Source: Planctomycetaceae bacterium (lineage in GTDB: Bacteria > Planctomycetota > Planctomycetia > Pirellulales > Pirellulaceae). From it: 51,555 nucleotides of DNA. The DNA lies in NCBI GenBank assembly GCA_002724245.1, contig PBOG01000148.1, positions 1 through 51,555 of the forward strand, read 5' to 3'. The translations under genes were made by a program, and so were the position numbers. Shown one piece after another: positions 27,376-36,471 of this stretch (position 1 is the first letter of the stretch; each line of letters opens with the position of its first letter). The notes below the pieces were generated by a model. It worked only from the letters and a program-made list of their open reading frames with translations, searched no databases and was not told the DNA's origin.

Positions 27376-28740
27376 ATGAGCGTTTCCAGAAGACAGTTTC
27401 TGAAAGCCAAAGGGGCCGTGTTGACGTTGCCGTTCCTGCCTTCGCTCGCTCGTGGAACGGACAGCCAGGCCGGGCAAGGTCAACCCAGCAAGAAACTGGT
27501 CATGATGTATGTGCCCAATGGGCTCGTACGACGCTGCTTCTTCCCGGGCGAAGAAACCGCCACCCTACCCGGTTTCGTGGGGGGCTTTAACGCTGACAAA
27601 ACGAAGAATCAAAAACGAGTCCAGACGAATCCAGGCATCTATCCCCTGGAACTCACCTCGACGATGGAGCCGCTGTCCAATCACGCACAAGACATCACGC
27701 TGGTCACAGGACTCGACCGCACTTTCAAAAATGGCCAGGACGTGCATGCCCAAGGTGCCTCGTGTTACCTGACGAGCCTCTCGCCAGTGCAAGCGGCCGA
27801 GCAAGGCATTCGCCATCCCAACGGCAGAAGTCTGGACCAGGTAATCGGGGACAAGGTGGGGCATTCAACGGTCTTCAAGACACTTGAGATCAGTTGTAAC
27901 GGGTTCAAGGCAGGTAAAGAGTCGATCTACTTCAACAATATCTCCTGGTATGGCCCAGGCAAAATCGCGCCGTCCATCAGAGACCCGCAAAAACTCTACG
28001 ACCGGTTGTTTCTGGCAGACAGCTATCGAAACCACGTGTCGGATGTAACCGACCTGGTGCTCGCGGACGCCAGAGCCCTTTCCAGGCAGCTGGGGCGCGA
28101 TGACCGCAAAACGCTCGACGAATTCATGGCGATGATCCGCAACATCGAAATCAGGATCATGAAACTGCAGAAGTTACTGGCGGACGCGGATATCTCCGTT
28201 CCCAAGAACGAAGTTCTGCCACGGGGCGATTACATCAAATTACAAGCTGACCTGATGGTCCTGGCGCTACAAATGGGAATCTCCAACATTTGCACCTTTA
28301 TGGTCGGCCCCGAGAGATGGGATGCAACCCTGCTCTATGAAGGTGTGTTCCCCCAGCCGGTGCAACACCACAACATGACACATAATCAAAAAGGGAACGG
28401 TTACAAAGAACTCCAGAAAATCGACCTCTTTCACATGGAACAATACGCCTATATTCTGTCGCGCATGAAAACGACCAAAGAGCACGACGGCTCTTCGCTA
28501 TTGGACAATGCCCTCGTCACCTACGGTGCCGGTCTGGGTGACGGGGCGACCCATCAATATTATGATCTGCCGCTGATCATTGCCGGTAAATCACAAGGGC
28601 AAGTCAAGCAAGGTCGCTTCATCCAATGCAAGAGCGGGACGCTCAACTCCAATATGTGGCTAACCCTGGCACAACTGATGGGCGTAGAAATCGATCAGTT
28701 CGCAGACAGTACGGGTGTCATCGCTGACATGTGGAATTAA
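27376..28740 (+). CDS. DUF1552 family exported protein
   Basis: DUF1552 protein of 454 residues, a family related in context to DUF1501 and paired with DUF1592-type cytochromes in planctomycetes and verrucomicrobia. A Tat signal is clear (SRRQFLKAKGAVLTLPFLPSLA). Characteristic segments are MMYVPNGLVRRCFFP, LVTGLDRTF and LVTYGAGLGDGATHQYYDLP. The reaction is not known. The DUF1592 gene begins 11 bp after the stop (or overlaps it if an upstream start is used), so the two form an operon and very probably a functional pair. Confidence 0.9.
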   Translation: MSVSRRQFLKAKGAVLTLPFLPSLARGTDSQAGQGQPSKKLVMMYVPNGLVRRCFFPGEETATLPGFVGGFNADKTKNQKRVQTNPGIYPLELTSTMEPLSNHAQDITLVTGLDRTFKNGQDVHAQGASCYLTSLSPVQAAEQGIRHPNGRSLDQVIGDKVGHSTVFKTLEISCNGFKAGKESIYFNNISWYGPGKIAPSIRDPQKLYDRLFLADSYRNHVSDVTDLVLADARALSRQLGRDDRKTLDEFMAMIRNIEIRIMKLQKLLADADISVPKNEVLPRGDYIKLQADLMVLALQMGISNICTFMVGPERWDATLLYEGVFPQPVQHHNMTHNQKGNGYKELQKIDLFHMEQYAYILSRMKTTKEHDGSSLLDNALVTYGAGLGDGATHQYYDLPLIIAGKSQGQVKQGRFIQCKSGTLNSNMWLTLAQLMGVEIDQFADSTGVIADMWN

Positions 28741-28751
28741 AAGCTCACCCC

Positions 28752-31703
28752 ATGATTGCAAAACCGCGCATTGGCAGTATTTGGCTGCCCATCTTGCTCC
28801 TGGTTACTGTTTCGGTAACACGTGGTGCGGGTGATGAATTCACCCCATTCCTCAAGACGTTTGTGGCCGAAACGTGCCAGCACTGTCACGGCCCGGAGGC
28901 AGCAAATGGAAAGATCAATCTCCAGGAACTCACGACCGCGGCACAATTTCTGGAAAGACCCCAACTTCTCGAGAAAATGATTCGCGTCATCGATGCCTAT
29001 GACATGCCGCCAGCGAGTGAACCCGAATTGGAGGAACCAGTGCGCGGCAAAGTCCTCTCCGGATTGAAGCGGATGCTCCGCACAGCGGCAGCAAACCAGC
29101 AGCAAGCCCCTGCACCAATCCGCCGATTGAATCGATTCCAGTACAACAATGCTGTCAAAGATCTGCTGCAAATGAAAGGCAATGTATTCAAGCTGCCTGA
29201 AAAATTGATGACGCGACGCAGCAATTACTTGAATCCCAATTCAAACCAGATGCCCGCTCGTGTCCAAGTGCTCTCCGAGTCCATGAACCCACAGGCCGGA
29301 TTGAAAGATGTCAAAGCCTTCCCCAAAGATCTGCGTGCAGCGCACGGCTTTGACAACCAGGCCGATCAACTCACGTTATCGCCACTTCTACTCGATGCCT
29401 TTCTGCGACTCAGCGTCTCGATTGTGGACAGTCCCGACTTCAACGAGAGTCACGTAGGGATTTGGAACAACTTCTTCAAAGCACCCGCCACGGGAAGTCC
29501 ACTCGAACCCGAAGTCAGGCAGCGCCTGGAACCCTTTCTACAGCAGGCATTTCGCAGACGAATCAAGCCAGCAACTCTAAATCGCTATGTGAATTACGCA
29601 CGTGCAAAAATGGCACAGGAATTGTCGTTTACTGACAGCATGAAGAAAGTTGTCGCGGCGGTTCTGTCATCCCCCATGTTTCTGTATCGCTACAGTTCAC
29701 CAGAGCGTACGGCGGCACCTTTCGAGCTCGCCTCGAACTTGTCTTTTTTTCTCTGGGGTAGCCTGCCAGACCAGGAGCTCCTGGAACTGGCTGCGGCCGG
29801 CCGACTCAGCGAACCGGACACACTCAACCGCACGCTTGAGCGGATGCTCGCCGACCCCAAGATCGAGCGTTTTCTGGACACCTTCCCCTCCCAGTGGATG
29901 CAACTGGAAAACGTGCTGGCAGCAACCCCGGACCCGGAACAACACCGGTTATTCAGCCTCGACAAAAACCATCCCGCCAGTTTGCAAATGGTGCTGGAAC
30001 CCCTGCTTCTGTTTGATGCGGTCTTTATCGAAAATCGCCCGCTCGTCGAACTGTTGGCCCCGTCCTTCAGTTACCAAAGTCCCTTCCTGAAGCAGTGGTA
30101 CACATCCGATCTGAAACCACCGCAGATCAATGCGGATCACGTAAACAAAGAAAACCAGCGTCGGGAGCAAACGCTCCAATCACTGCGGCAACAGATGGAG
30201 ACCGCCCAAACAGAACTGGAAACTCTTTTGCAGCCAGTCAAAGACGAATTACTGGCAGCGAGGAAAAAAGAGACTGGCGCCAAAACACCGGTGGACTTGA
30301 AGCCATATGCAGCCTGGGAGTTTGATGGCAACTTGAAAAGTTCCGTCAACAAACTGGATCTCAAGGCAACCGGAACAATCAAGTACCAGGATGGTATGGT
30401 CATGCTCGATCGCGCCTATCTGCAAAGTCAGAACCTACCCATCGAGTTGAAAGCCAAAACACTGGAAGTCTGGTGCGAACTGGACAATCTCAACCAGGCC
30501 GGCGGCGGGGTGATGGGTATCCAGGGTCCCGGCGATTTTTTTGACACAATTGTCCTGGGAGAACGAAAGCCGCAGCACTGGATCTCCGGAAGCAACGGCT
30601 TTAGCCGCACCGAAGATTTCCCCGAATCAACTCCCGAGACAGAGACGCGTCAACGGCTGCATCTGGTCATGGTCTACCAGGAAGATGGAACCACTACGCT
30701 GTACCGAAACGGACAGCCCTACGGCAAATCTTTCCGCAAAGGCTCCGCAACGTTTCCCAAAAACAGGACCTCGGTGCTGTTTGGATTACGTCACCTGCCC
30801 GCTGGTGGCAACCGTTTCTTGTCGGTACGGATCGACAAAGCGCGTCTCTACACTCGGGCACTATCAGCCAGCGAAGTTGCGGCAGCGACTGCGGGAGATA
30901 TTTTCTTCATTTCGAATCAAGCCTTGCTGAAGGCGTTATCTCCTCAACAGAAGGCAAAAAAAATAGCGTTGGAAACCGTGATCCAGGAAACCAGACTCGC
31001 CCTGGAAAAAGCACCACGGCCGCAGGATCTGGGAAAGTTACAGCAAGCAGCGCAACAGAAATTCGAAAACGATTTGCGTGGTCAGTTGCGTGCACAGACC
31101 TTCGAGCGTACGAAAATATCTGACCCGCGCTATGGCGGCGTCATCACCAACGCAGCGATGCTCAGCATGACATCCGGGCCCAAACGCACCCACCCGATTG
31201 CGCGGGGCGCTTGGATCATCGAGGTGATCTTCAATGATCCGCCCCCGCCGCCGCCCAACGATGTGCCACCCTTGAATGAAGAAGCAGGTCCGGACAAATT
31301 GACCATCCGCGAACGATTCGCCAGACATCGACAAAACCCAGACTGCGCTGGCTGCCACGCCAGGCTCGACCCACTAGGATTTGCTCTGGAGAACTTCGGT
31401 GTGACGGGCCGCTGGCGCGATCAATACGACAATGGCAGGGACGTTGATCCCAGTGGGACGCTCTTGCGGAAATATGAATTCGACAACATTGTACGTTTCA
31501 AGAAGTCGCTGGTGACAGAACACCGGCGGTTCGCAAAAGCCTTTACAGCACATCTATTACGGTTCGCCTTGTCTCGGGAACTCCGGCCTGTTGATACGCT
31601 CACCGTCGACACCGTCGTCAACAAGGCGGAAAAAGAACGCTTCTCGCTTAAGGCGCTGATCCGCGAGGTAGTGCAGAGCGACAGTTTTCTTCAATCACAT
31701 TGA
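28752..31703 (+). CDS. DUF1592 family cytochrome-like protein with LamG-like insert
   Basis: Exported protein of the DUF1587-1592-1588-1585 series. The ATG at 28752 gives a signal peptide (WLPILLLVTVSVTRGAG); an earlier start at 28731 would overlap the DUF1552 gene. The N-terminal haem-type motif CQHCH is at 42-46, and a second CxxCH (CAGCH, 865-869) is in the DUF1588 region followed by RLDPLGFALENFG. In between, after SFSYQSPF, a long charged coiled-coil-like segment leads into a jelly-roll LamG/concanavalin-like domain (about 500-670: PYAAWEFDGNLKSSVNKLDL, LHLVMVYQEDGTTTLYRNG, DKARLYTRALSASEV), which probably binds glycan. Such an insert makes this protein longer than the simplest members. 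Confidence 0.88.
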   Translation: MIAKPRIGSIWLPILLLVTVSVTRGAGDEFTPFLKTFVAETCQHCHGPEAANGKINLQELTTAAQFLERPQLLEKMIRVIDAYDMPPASEPELEEPVRGKVLSGLKRMLRTAAANQQQAPAPIRRLNRFQYNNAVKDLLQMKGNVFKLPEKLMTRRSNYLNPNSNQMPARVQVLSESMNPQAGLKDVKAFPKDLRAAHGFDNQADQLTLSPLLLDAFLRLSVSIVDSPDFNESHVGIWNNFFKAPATGSPLEPEVRQRLEPFLQQAFRRRIKPATLNRYVNYARAKMAQELSFTDSMKKVVAAVLSSPMFLYRYSSPERTAAPFELASNLSFFLWGSLPDQELLELAAAGRLSEPDTLNRTLERMLADPKIERFLDTFPSQWMQLENVLAATPDPEQHRLFSLDKNHPASLQMVLEPLLLFDAVFIENRPLVELLAPSFSYQSPFLKQWYTSDLKPPQINADHVNKENQRREQTLQSLRQQMETAQTELETLLQPVKDELLAARKKETGAKTPVDLKPYAAWEFDGNLKSSVNKLDLKATGTIKYQDGMVMLDRAYLQSQNLPIELKAKTLEVWCELDNLNQAGGGVMGIQGPGDFFDTIVLGERKPQHWISGSNGFSRTEDFPESTPETETRQRLHLVMVYQEDGTTTLYRNGQPYGKSFRKGSATFPKNRTSVLFGLRHLPAGGNRFLSVRIDKARLYTRALSASEVAAATAGDIFFISNQALLKALSPQQKAKKIALETVIQETRLALEKAPRPQDLGKLQQAAQQKFENDLRGQLRAQTFERTKISDPRYGGVITNAAMLSMTSGPKRTHPIARGAWIIEVIFNDPPPPPPNDVPPLNEEAGPDKLTIRERFARHRQNPDCAGCHARLDPLGFALENFGVTGRWRDQYDNGRDVDPSGTLLRKYEFDNIVRFKKSLVTEHRRFAKAFTAHLLRFALSRELRPVDTLTVDTVVNKAEKERFSLKALIREVVQSDSFLQSH

Positions 31704-31969
31704 CGTGCATCTTTGCCACCGACAACGTATCCTCAATGGTTCCCTGACGCAGCCGGCCAGCGTGACTTGAACCCAGGAGAGTGGCATTTGTTTAAGGATC
31801 TGTGTCAAAGCAACCGCGCGGGCAGTCGCGTCACCTCCCCTCTCATGTCAACATAACACGAAACCACGCAGAGCGACGTGAGATGGAGCCGAGATGAACC
31901 AGTCGCGCGCATCAAATCAACATGTTTGCAGGTGATCGAAACACAACATCAGATCGGACTTCTTGACTC

Positions 31970-33286
31970 ATGCGCCTATTCATTGGTTGTTTACTGTTAT
32001 GGCTGACGGCGGTCGCTGGCGCCCAGCCACCCGCCAAGTCAGACCTGCTGATCTACGATCGACCGAATTGGAATAGCTACACCTACAATTACCCCATCCT
32101 GGGTGGGGTTCAGATTCGAGATCACGACGAGATTGTTGTCCGCTTTGACACCGCAAACGCAGACAAGATCAATGATGATTTCTTTGTTGAGGAATACCAA
32201 CAAGTCGTACTCTCGTCCAAAGATATGGGTAAAACGTGGACACCGATTACACCCAATTGGTCCTGCAACATACCGCTTGAACTGTCCGACGGAACCCAAG
32301 TCGACGTCGTACATGCCATGCGACTCCAGACCCGACAGCAACAAAAACAACGACTGACTCAGCTTGGCATTGGTCATATCTGGAACGATCGCTGTCATAT
32401 GAGCTGGGATTTCTGGCCCCAGAGCAGGGCGGCTCAGATGAAGCAGGAAGGCTTTCAGGTATGGGATTTGAAGGTGGGTGCAACGCCGGATGACACCTAT
32501 TTGCCAGAGGGTACGGTGGCAACGCACGCACCTGTCGCATTGATCAGCAGGGTTTCCCGAGACGCTGGTACCAGCTGGCGAAACACACGTGTCTTTGATG
32601 GCACACCCTACGGACATCTGGTGTGCATGTTTGCCGGCGCAACAGTTCTTCCCGACGACACGATCCTGGTTCCCGCCTATGGGAGTCTCAAGTCTTCCGA
32701 AGAAAAAAAGACACAGGCCTTTGTGCTGCGTTCGACCGACCGTGGCAAGTCCTTTACAGCTCATTTCATTCCCGGTACAGACTACAACGAATCAACCATC
32801 GTCTCGCACCCTGCAGGGGTTGTCGTGGCCGTAATCCGGAGTGTGGCGGGCCCCGTCTTTGTTTCACGCTCCAAGGACCAGGGAAAAACTTGGTCTCAAC
32901 CGGCAAATACGGGATTCACAGGCGCGCCGCTGCACGCGCTCTGCTTGCGTAGCGGTCTGATCGTCTGCACCTACGCTGACCGCTGGAACACCGGTTCCTT
33001 CCGGGCAACCACCAGCTCCGACGGCGGGCAAACCTGGCAGCATGAACGCACCAAGGTCTTGCATGGCGGGCTGCCTAAACCGCGAACCCGACTTTCAGGA
33101 CCTGGGCAGTGGCTCGGCGGCACAGGAACAGCCCAATTATCAGACGGACGGATTTTTGTCTTTTACAGTGTCCCTGACGTTCGCAACTTGAAAGATCTGG
33201 ACACTGCCAAAACCACCAAAGGCCATAGCTACGTCGCCGGCAACATTGTCACCGAAGCATTTCTATCAGGCGACCTATCCGACTAG
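31970..33286 (+). CDS. exported sialidase-like (BNR/Asp-box) protein
   Basis: Secreted six-bladed propeller of the exo-alpha-sialidase-like group, 438 residues. The signal peptide is FIGCLLLWLTAVAGAQ. Asp-box motifs (S-x-D-x-G-x-x-W/F) are visible five times: SKDMGKTW, SRDAGTSW, STDRGKSF, SKDQGKTW and SSDGGQTW. The catalytic Arg/Tyr/Glu set of true sialidases cannot be settled by eye, so a general glycan-hydrolysing or glycan-binding propeller is the safer call. It ends before the isochorismatase-ThuA gene, which can be read from within its 3' end but is better started 106 bp later. Confidence 0.8.
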   Translation: MRLFIGCLLLWLTAVAGAQPPAKSDLLIYDRPNWNSYTYNYPILGGVQIRDHDEIVVRFDTANADKINDDFFVEEYQQVVLSSKDMGKTWTPITPNWSCNIPLELSDGTQVDVVHAMRLQTRQQQKQRLTQLGIGHIWNDRCHMSWDFWPQSRAAQMKQEGFQVWDLKVGATPDDTYLPEGTVATHAPVALISRVSRDAGTSWRNTRVFDGTPYGHLVCMFAGATVLPDDTILVPAYGSLKSSEEKKTQAFVLRSTDRGKSFTAHFIPGTDYNESTIVSHPAGVVVAVIRSVAGPVFVSRSKDQGKTWSQPANTGFTGAPLHALCLRSGLIVCTYADRWNTGSFRATTSSDGGQTWQHERTKVLHGGLPKPRTRLSGPGQWLGGTGTAQLSDGRIFVFYSVPDVRNLKDLDTAKTTKGHSYVAGNIVTEAFLSGDLSD

Positions 33287-33392
33287 CTTGCGCGCGTTTC
33301 ACAGCAACCTCGTTTTGTCTTTCTACAAGGCCCCGCGTGAACAAACTGATGATCGCGAGTATGATCAGCCGTGCCGCGAATCCCTCCTCCTA

Positions 33393-35030
33393 ATGCCGGA
33401 GACACCGATGTCCCTGTCAGCTGCCCTGACCCTGTTGCGACAATTCACACCCCACTACCTGACATGCCTGTCAACAGTCCTGCTGATGGTTGCCAGCAAT
33501 CACGCAGTGGCTAATGAAGTCCTACACCTGAACCTCCGCACGCGGGCCCAAGTTGCACCCGGAATGAATCAGTATCGCGAAACGCTTGAGACTGCTACAT
33601 GGCAGGCCGACCAAACCGCGATTGTGATTTGTGACATGTGGAACGATCACTACTGTCGCAACGCGGCACGTCGCGTGGCCGAAATGGCGCCCCGCATGAA
33701 CGAGGTCCTCAACAAAGCCCGTTCCCAGGGTGTCTTGATCATTCACTCGCCTAGTGGATGCATGAATCAATACGAAGGAACACCGCAGCGCAAGCTCGCG
33801 CAGCAGGCACCCAGGTTCCAGACCAGACTCCCTCTGCAAGGTTGGTGTTACCGTGATGAAAAGCAGGAATCTGTGTTACCCGTCAAGGTCGACCAGCCCA
33901 GCGACGATGATGGCACGATTCGCAAGGCCGTGCGATTTTTCGATCGACAAATCGAGACACTGCAAATCAAGAAAGGCGATGCCATTACGGACAGCGCCGA
34001 AGCGTTCTACCTGATGCAACAACGCGGCATCAAGAACGTGATCATCATGGGAGTTCACACCAACATGTGTGTGCTGGGACGCCCTTTCGGAATCCGCCAG
34101 TTGGTGTACCAGGGAAAGAATGTGGTGTTGATGCGTGACATGACCGACTCCATGTACAACCCGCGTGATGAACCCTATGTCAACCACTACACCGGTAACG
34201 ATCTCGTGTTCGAGCATATTGAACGCTTCTGGTGTCCAACGGTCACCAGTGCTGACATCCTGGGTGGAAAGCCATTTCGGTTTCCTGGTGACAAGCGGCA
34301 ACACCTGGTGGTCGTGATGGCGGAAAACGAGTACGAAACATCCCGTACTCTGCCAGCTTTCGCGCTGAAACACTTCGGAGCGTTCTTCAAGATCACCTGC
34401 GTCTACGCCAATGCGGATAATCGCAACGACCTCCCGGGAATCGAAGTGCTCAACCAGGCCGACCTCGCCATCTGGTCCATTCGCCGTAGAACGTTTCCCC
34501 AGCGACAACTCGATGTGCTGCGCAAATATCTGGCAGATGGTAAACCCCTGGTCGCCCTTCGCACCACAAGCCACGCCTTCAGCTTGCGGGAAGGCCAACC
34601 AGCCAAAGGCCTGCAGCAGTGGCCAGACTTTGACCAGCAAGTGCTAGGCGGGAATTATCACGACCACTATCCGAATGAGGCAAAGACGTTTGTCCAGCCC
34701 CTCCAGGCCGCCGCCGGACATCCCATACTCGACGGGATTGCACCGAGTGAATTTCGCGTGTTTGGATCGCTGTACAAGAATCATCCGCTGGCCACCACCG
34801 CAGCGCCTTTGATGCTCGGCCGGGTCGCCGCTGCAGAAATGGCCGAACCGGTTGCCTGGACCCATCAGCGGCCTAACCGGGGACGCATTTTCTACACCTC
34901 GCTGGGACACCCCCAGAGCTTTGAAGTTCCCCAATTCCAGCGGTTGCTGCGAAACGCGACCTACTGGGCAGCAGGCCTGCCCAGCCCACCTCTTAGTCCA
35001 CGAACGGCAAGCCTGACCCAAACCAAATAA
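33393..35030 (+). CDS. exported fusion of isochorismatase-like hydrolase and ThuA-like domain
   Basis: Two-domain exported protein. The frame is open to 33246, overlapping the sialidase-like gene; the ATG at 33393 (or 33408) precedes a signal peptide (LTCLSTVLLMVASNHAVA) and is preferred. Residues about 60-300 are a cysteine-hydrolase (isochorismatase-like) domain: the Asp in IVICDMWNDH and the nucleophile Cys in GVHTNMCVLGRPFG. Residues about 310-545 are ThuA-like, a glutamine-amidotransferase-fold domain linked to sugar utilisation (ALRTTSHAFSLREGQ, GHPILDGIAP, GRIFYTSLGHPQSFE). Each family is common in planctomycetes; the substrate of the fusion is unknown. A hairpin follows the stop. Confidence 0.85.
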   Translation: MPETPMSLSAALTLLRQFTPHYLTCLSTVLLMVASNHAVANEVLHLNLRTRAQVAPGMNQYRETLETATWQADQTAIVICDMWNDHYCRNAARRVAEMAPRMNEVLNKARSQGVLIIHSPSGCMNQYEGTPQRKLAQQAPRFQTRLPLQGWCYRDEKQESVLPVKVDQPSDDDGTIRKAVRFFDRQIETLQIKKGDAITDSAEAFYLMQQRGIKNVIIMGVHTNMCVLGRPFGIRQLVYQGKNVVLMRDMTDSMYNPRDEPYVNHYTGNDLVFEHIERFWCPTVTSADILGGKPFRFPGDKRQHLVVVMAENEYETSRTLPAFALKHFGAFFKITCVYANADNRNDLPGIEVLNQADLAIWSIRRRTFPQRQLDVLRKYLADGKPLVALRTTSHAFSLREGQPAKGLQQWPDFDQQVLGGNYHDHYPNEAKTFVQPLQAAAGHPILDGIAPSEFRVFGSLYKNHPLATTAAPLMLGRVAAAEMAEPVAWTHQRPNRGRIFYTSLGHPQSFEVPQFQRLLRNATYWAAGLPSPPLSPRTASLTQTK

Positions 35031-35050
35031 GGCCCATCACAAAGTCATGC

Positions 35051-35067
35051 CGGTCGCCGGACGACCG
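35051..35067 (+). terminator. candidate intrinsic terminator
   Basis: Perfect 6-bp stem CGGTCG/CGACCG with a 5-base loop, followed by TTTCTCC, 20 bases after the stop of the isochorismatase-ThuA gene and in the gap between convergent genes. The stem is short and the T tract is broken. Confidence 0.4.
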
Positions 35068-35085
35068 TTTCTCCTGAACTGGGGA

Positions 35086-36420
35086 CTACTGGCGACTTCG
35101 CTTTAGCAATCGACGCGCCGCCGCCGAGAGAACTGCACCCACGTCAGGCTGGAACGGCGGGTAATTCAAAATCCTGGGAACTTTTGCCGCCGCGTACTCT
35201 TTGCGCACGTATGCGTTCTTGTCCGGAACATATCCCACATACCCGTCGGCGTATCCTACTACCAGTGTCTGCTGATAGGGTGAGTCACGCTGGATTTCCA
35301 GTCCATAAACGGTGTACAACTCGGCCGGATGAAATAACAGGGCAACATCTCCCAGTCGAACCGCTGCCAGCGTGACAGGAAGTGTCTTCTTGTCAAAATC
35401 GTAGCGGGATGCAAAAGCCTGGTACCAGTCCCGGTCGAACAAGCTGCTGTCCTGGTGTTGCGCGATATTTTTGCGGAAGGTCTCCAGGTCAAAAGGTAGG
35501 GCAACGGCCTGTGTCTCAACGCGTAGCACATCGACTGCCACCTCACGTGCAGATTCAACGGCATCGATAATCGCTGCCGTTACCAGCATCGCCGTTTGTT
35601 CACGTCCAGTCGGGCTGATGTCTCCGATATGCCCCTGCAAATAGGACGGCGAAACGCCAAAAGCATCGCGGAGACGCTGCTGGACGACACCAGGCCAACC
35701 TGGCCCGGCAGCACCGCTTCCACCATAGGTCGTCGGGTGCGCCGCAAAGTTGTACCACAGCAAATTGCGTTTGCCGCCGCCACGTTCAAAATGCAGTACG
35801 TGCAACGACGCATCAAACCAGCGGTCTTGCTCCGTACTCTCCTTCGTAAACTCCGCGTCCGACCGCGCGCCAGAACGCACGGTACGGTTGACATTGGCAC
35901 CAACCGCTCGGGCTGTTCCTGCAAACAAGCGGGTCGGTGACTGGTCTTGGAGCGCCAGCCGGGTTGCCTGCACCATTGACTCGGCAACCGTTTTTTCGTA
36001 GTCCGGGTTGTTGTCACCCCAGTGTCGATTAAAGGCGATGCTGGGCATCGAATGGGCATGTGTTGCACAAATACGTACCTGTCTAGCGGGAATTCCAAGT
36101 TGCGATTCAATTCGCTGCTGAACATCGCGAACCATCTCAAACGACACGTTCAACATATCGAACGAAATGATCGCCATCGCCATTTCGTTCCGGCTCAATA
36201 CCAGGGCGCGCACCTCTGGCGGATAGTGGATCGCAGTCGTGACACGAGGGCGCGTCGGGTCACTGTAGTGAAATCCACCCAGCGCCGTCCCGAGCGGCGG
36301 TGAGATATCGACGACGCCTTCTCCCACCAGGAGCGGAGCAGATGTTTCAGACGCAAGGATACTTGCCTGTAAAAGAAGTACGCCCTGTACCGTCATGCTG
36401 ACAGACAACGCCCAACGCAT
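35086..36420 (-). CDS. exported neutral/alkaline ceramidase-like protein
   Basis: Member of the neutral/alkaline non-lysosomal ceramidase N-terminal family. The ATG at 36420 (MRWALSVSMTVQGVLLLQASILA) gives a signal peptide; the frame is open to 36453. Motifs are VVDISPPLGTALGGFHY near the start, CATHAHSMPSI, a zinc-type His segment, WYNFAAHPTTYG and FGVSPSYLQGHIGDISPTG. The family hydrolyses N-acyl-sphingosines in eukaryotes and some bacteria, but planctomycete members are numerous and their natural substrate is unproven. It lies 51 bp downstream of a second ceramidase-like gene on the same strand and they probably form one operon. Confidence 0.85.
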   Translation of the reverse strand: MRWALSVSMTVQGVLLLQASILASETSAPLLVGEGVVDISPPLGTALGGFHYSDPTRPRVTTAIHYPPEVRALVLSRNEMAMAIISFDMLNVSFEMVRDVQQRIESQLGIPARQVRICATHAHSMPSIAFNRHWGDNNPDYEKTVAESMVQATRLALQDQSPTRLFAGTARAVGANVNRTVRSGARSDAEFTKESTEQDRWFDASLHVLHFERGGGKRNLLWYNFAAHPTTYGGSGAAGPGWPGVVQQRLRDAFGVSPSYLQGHIGDISPTGREQTAMLVTAAIIDAVESAREVAVDVLRVETQAVALPFDLETFRKNIAQHQDSSLFDRDWYQAFASRYDFDKKTLPVTLAAVRLGDVALLFHPAELYTVYGLEIQRDSPYQQTLVVGYADGYVGYVPDKNAYVRKEYAAAKVPRILNYPPFQPDVGAVLSAAARRLLKRSRQ

Positions 36421-36471
36421 TGCAGCACCATTTGGTTTTCTATTCAAGCACATCTGAATCTGGCCATTTAT

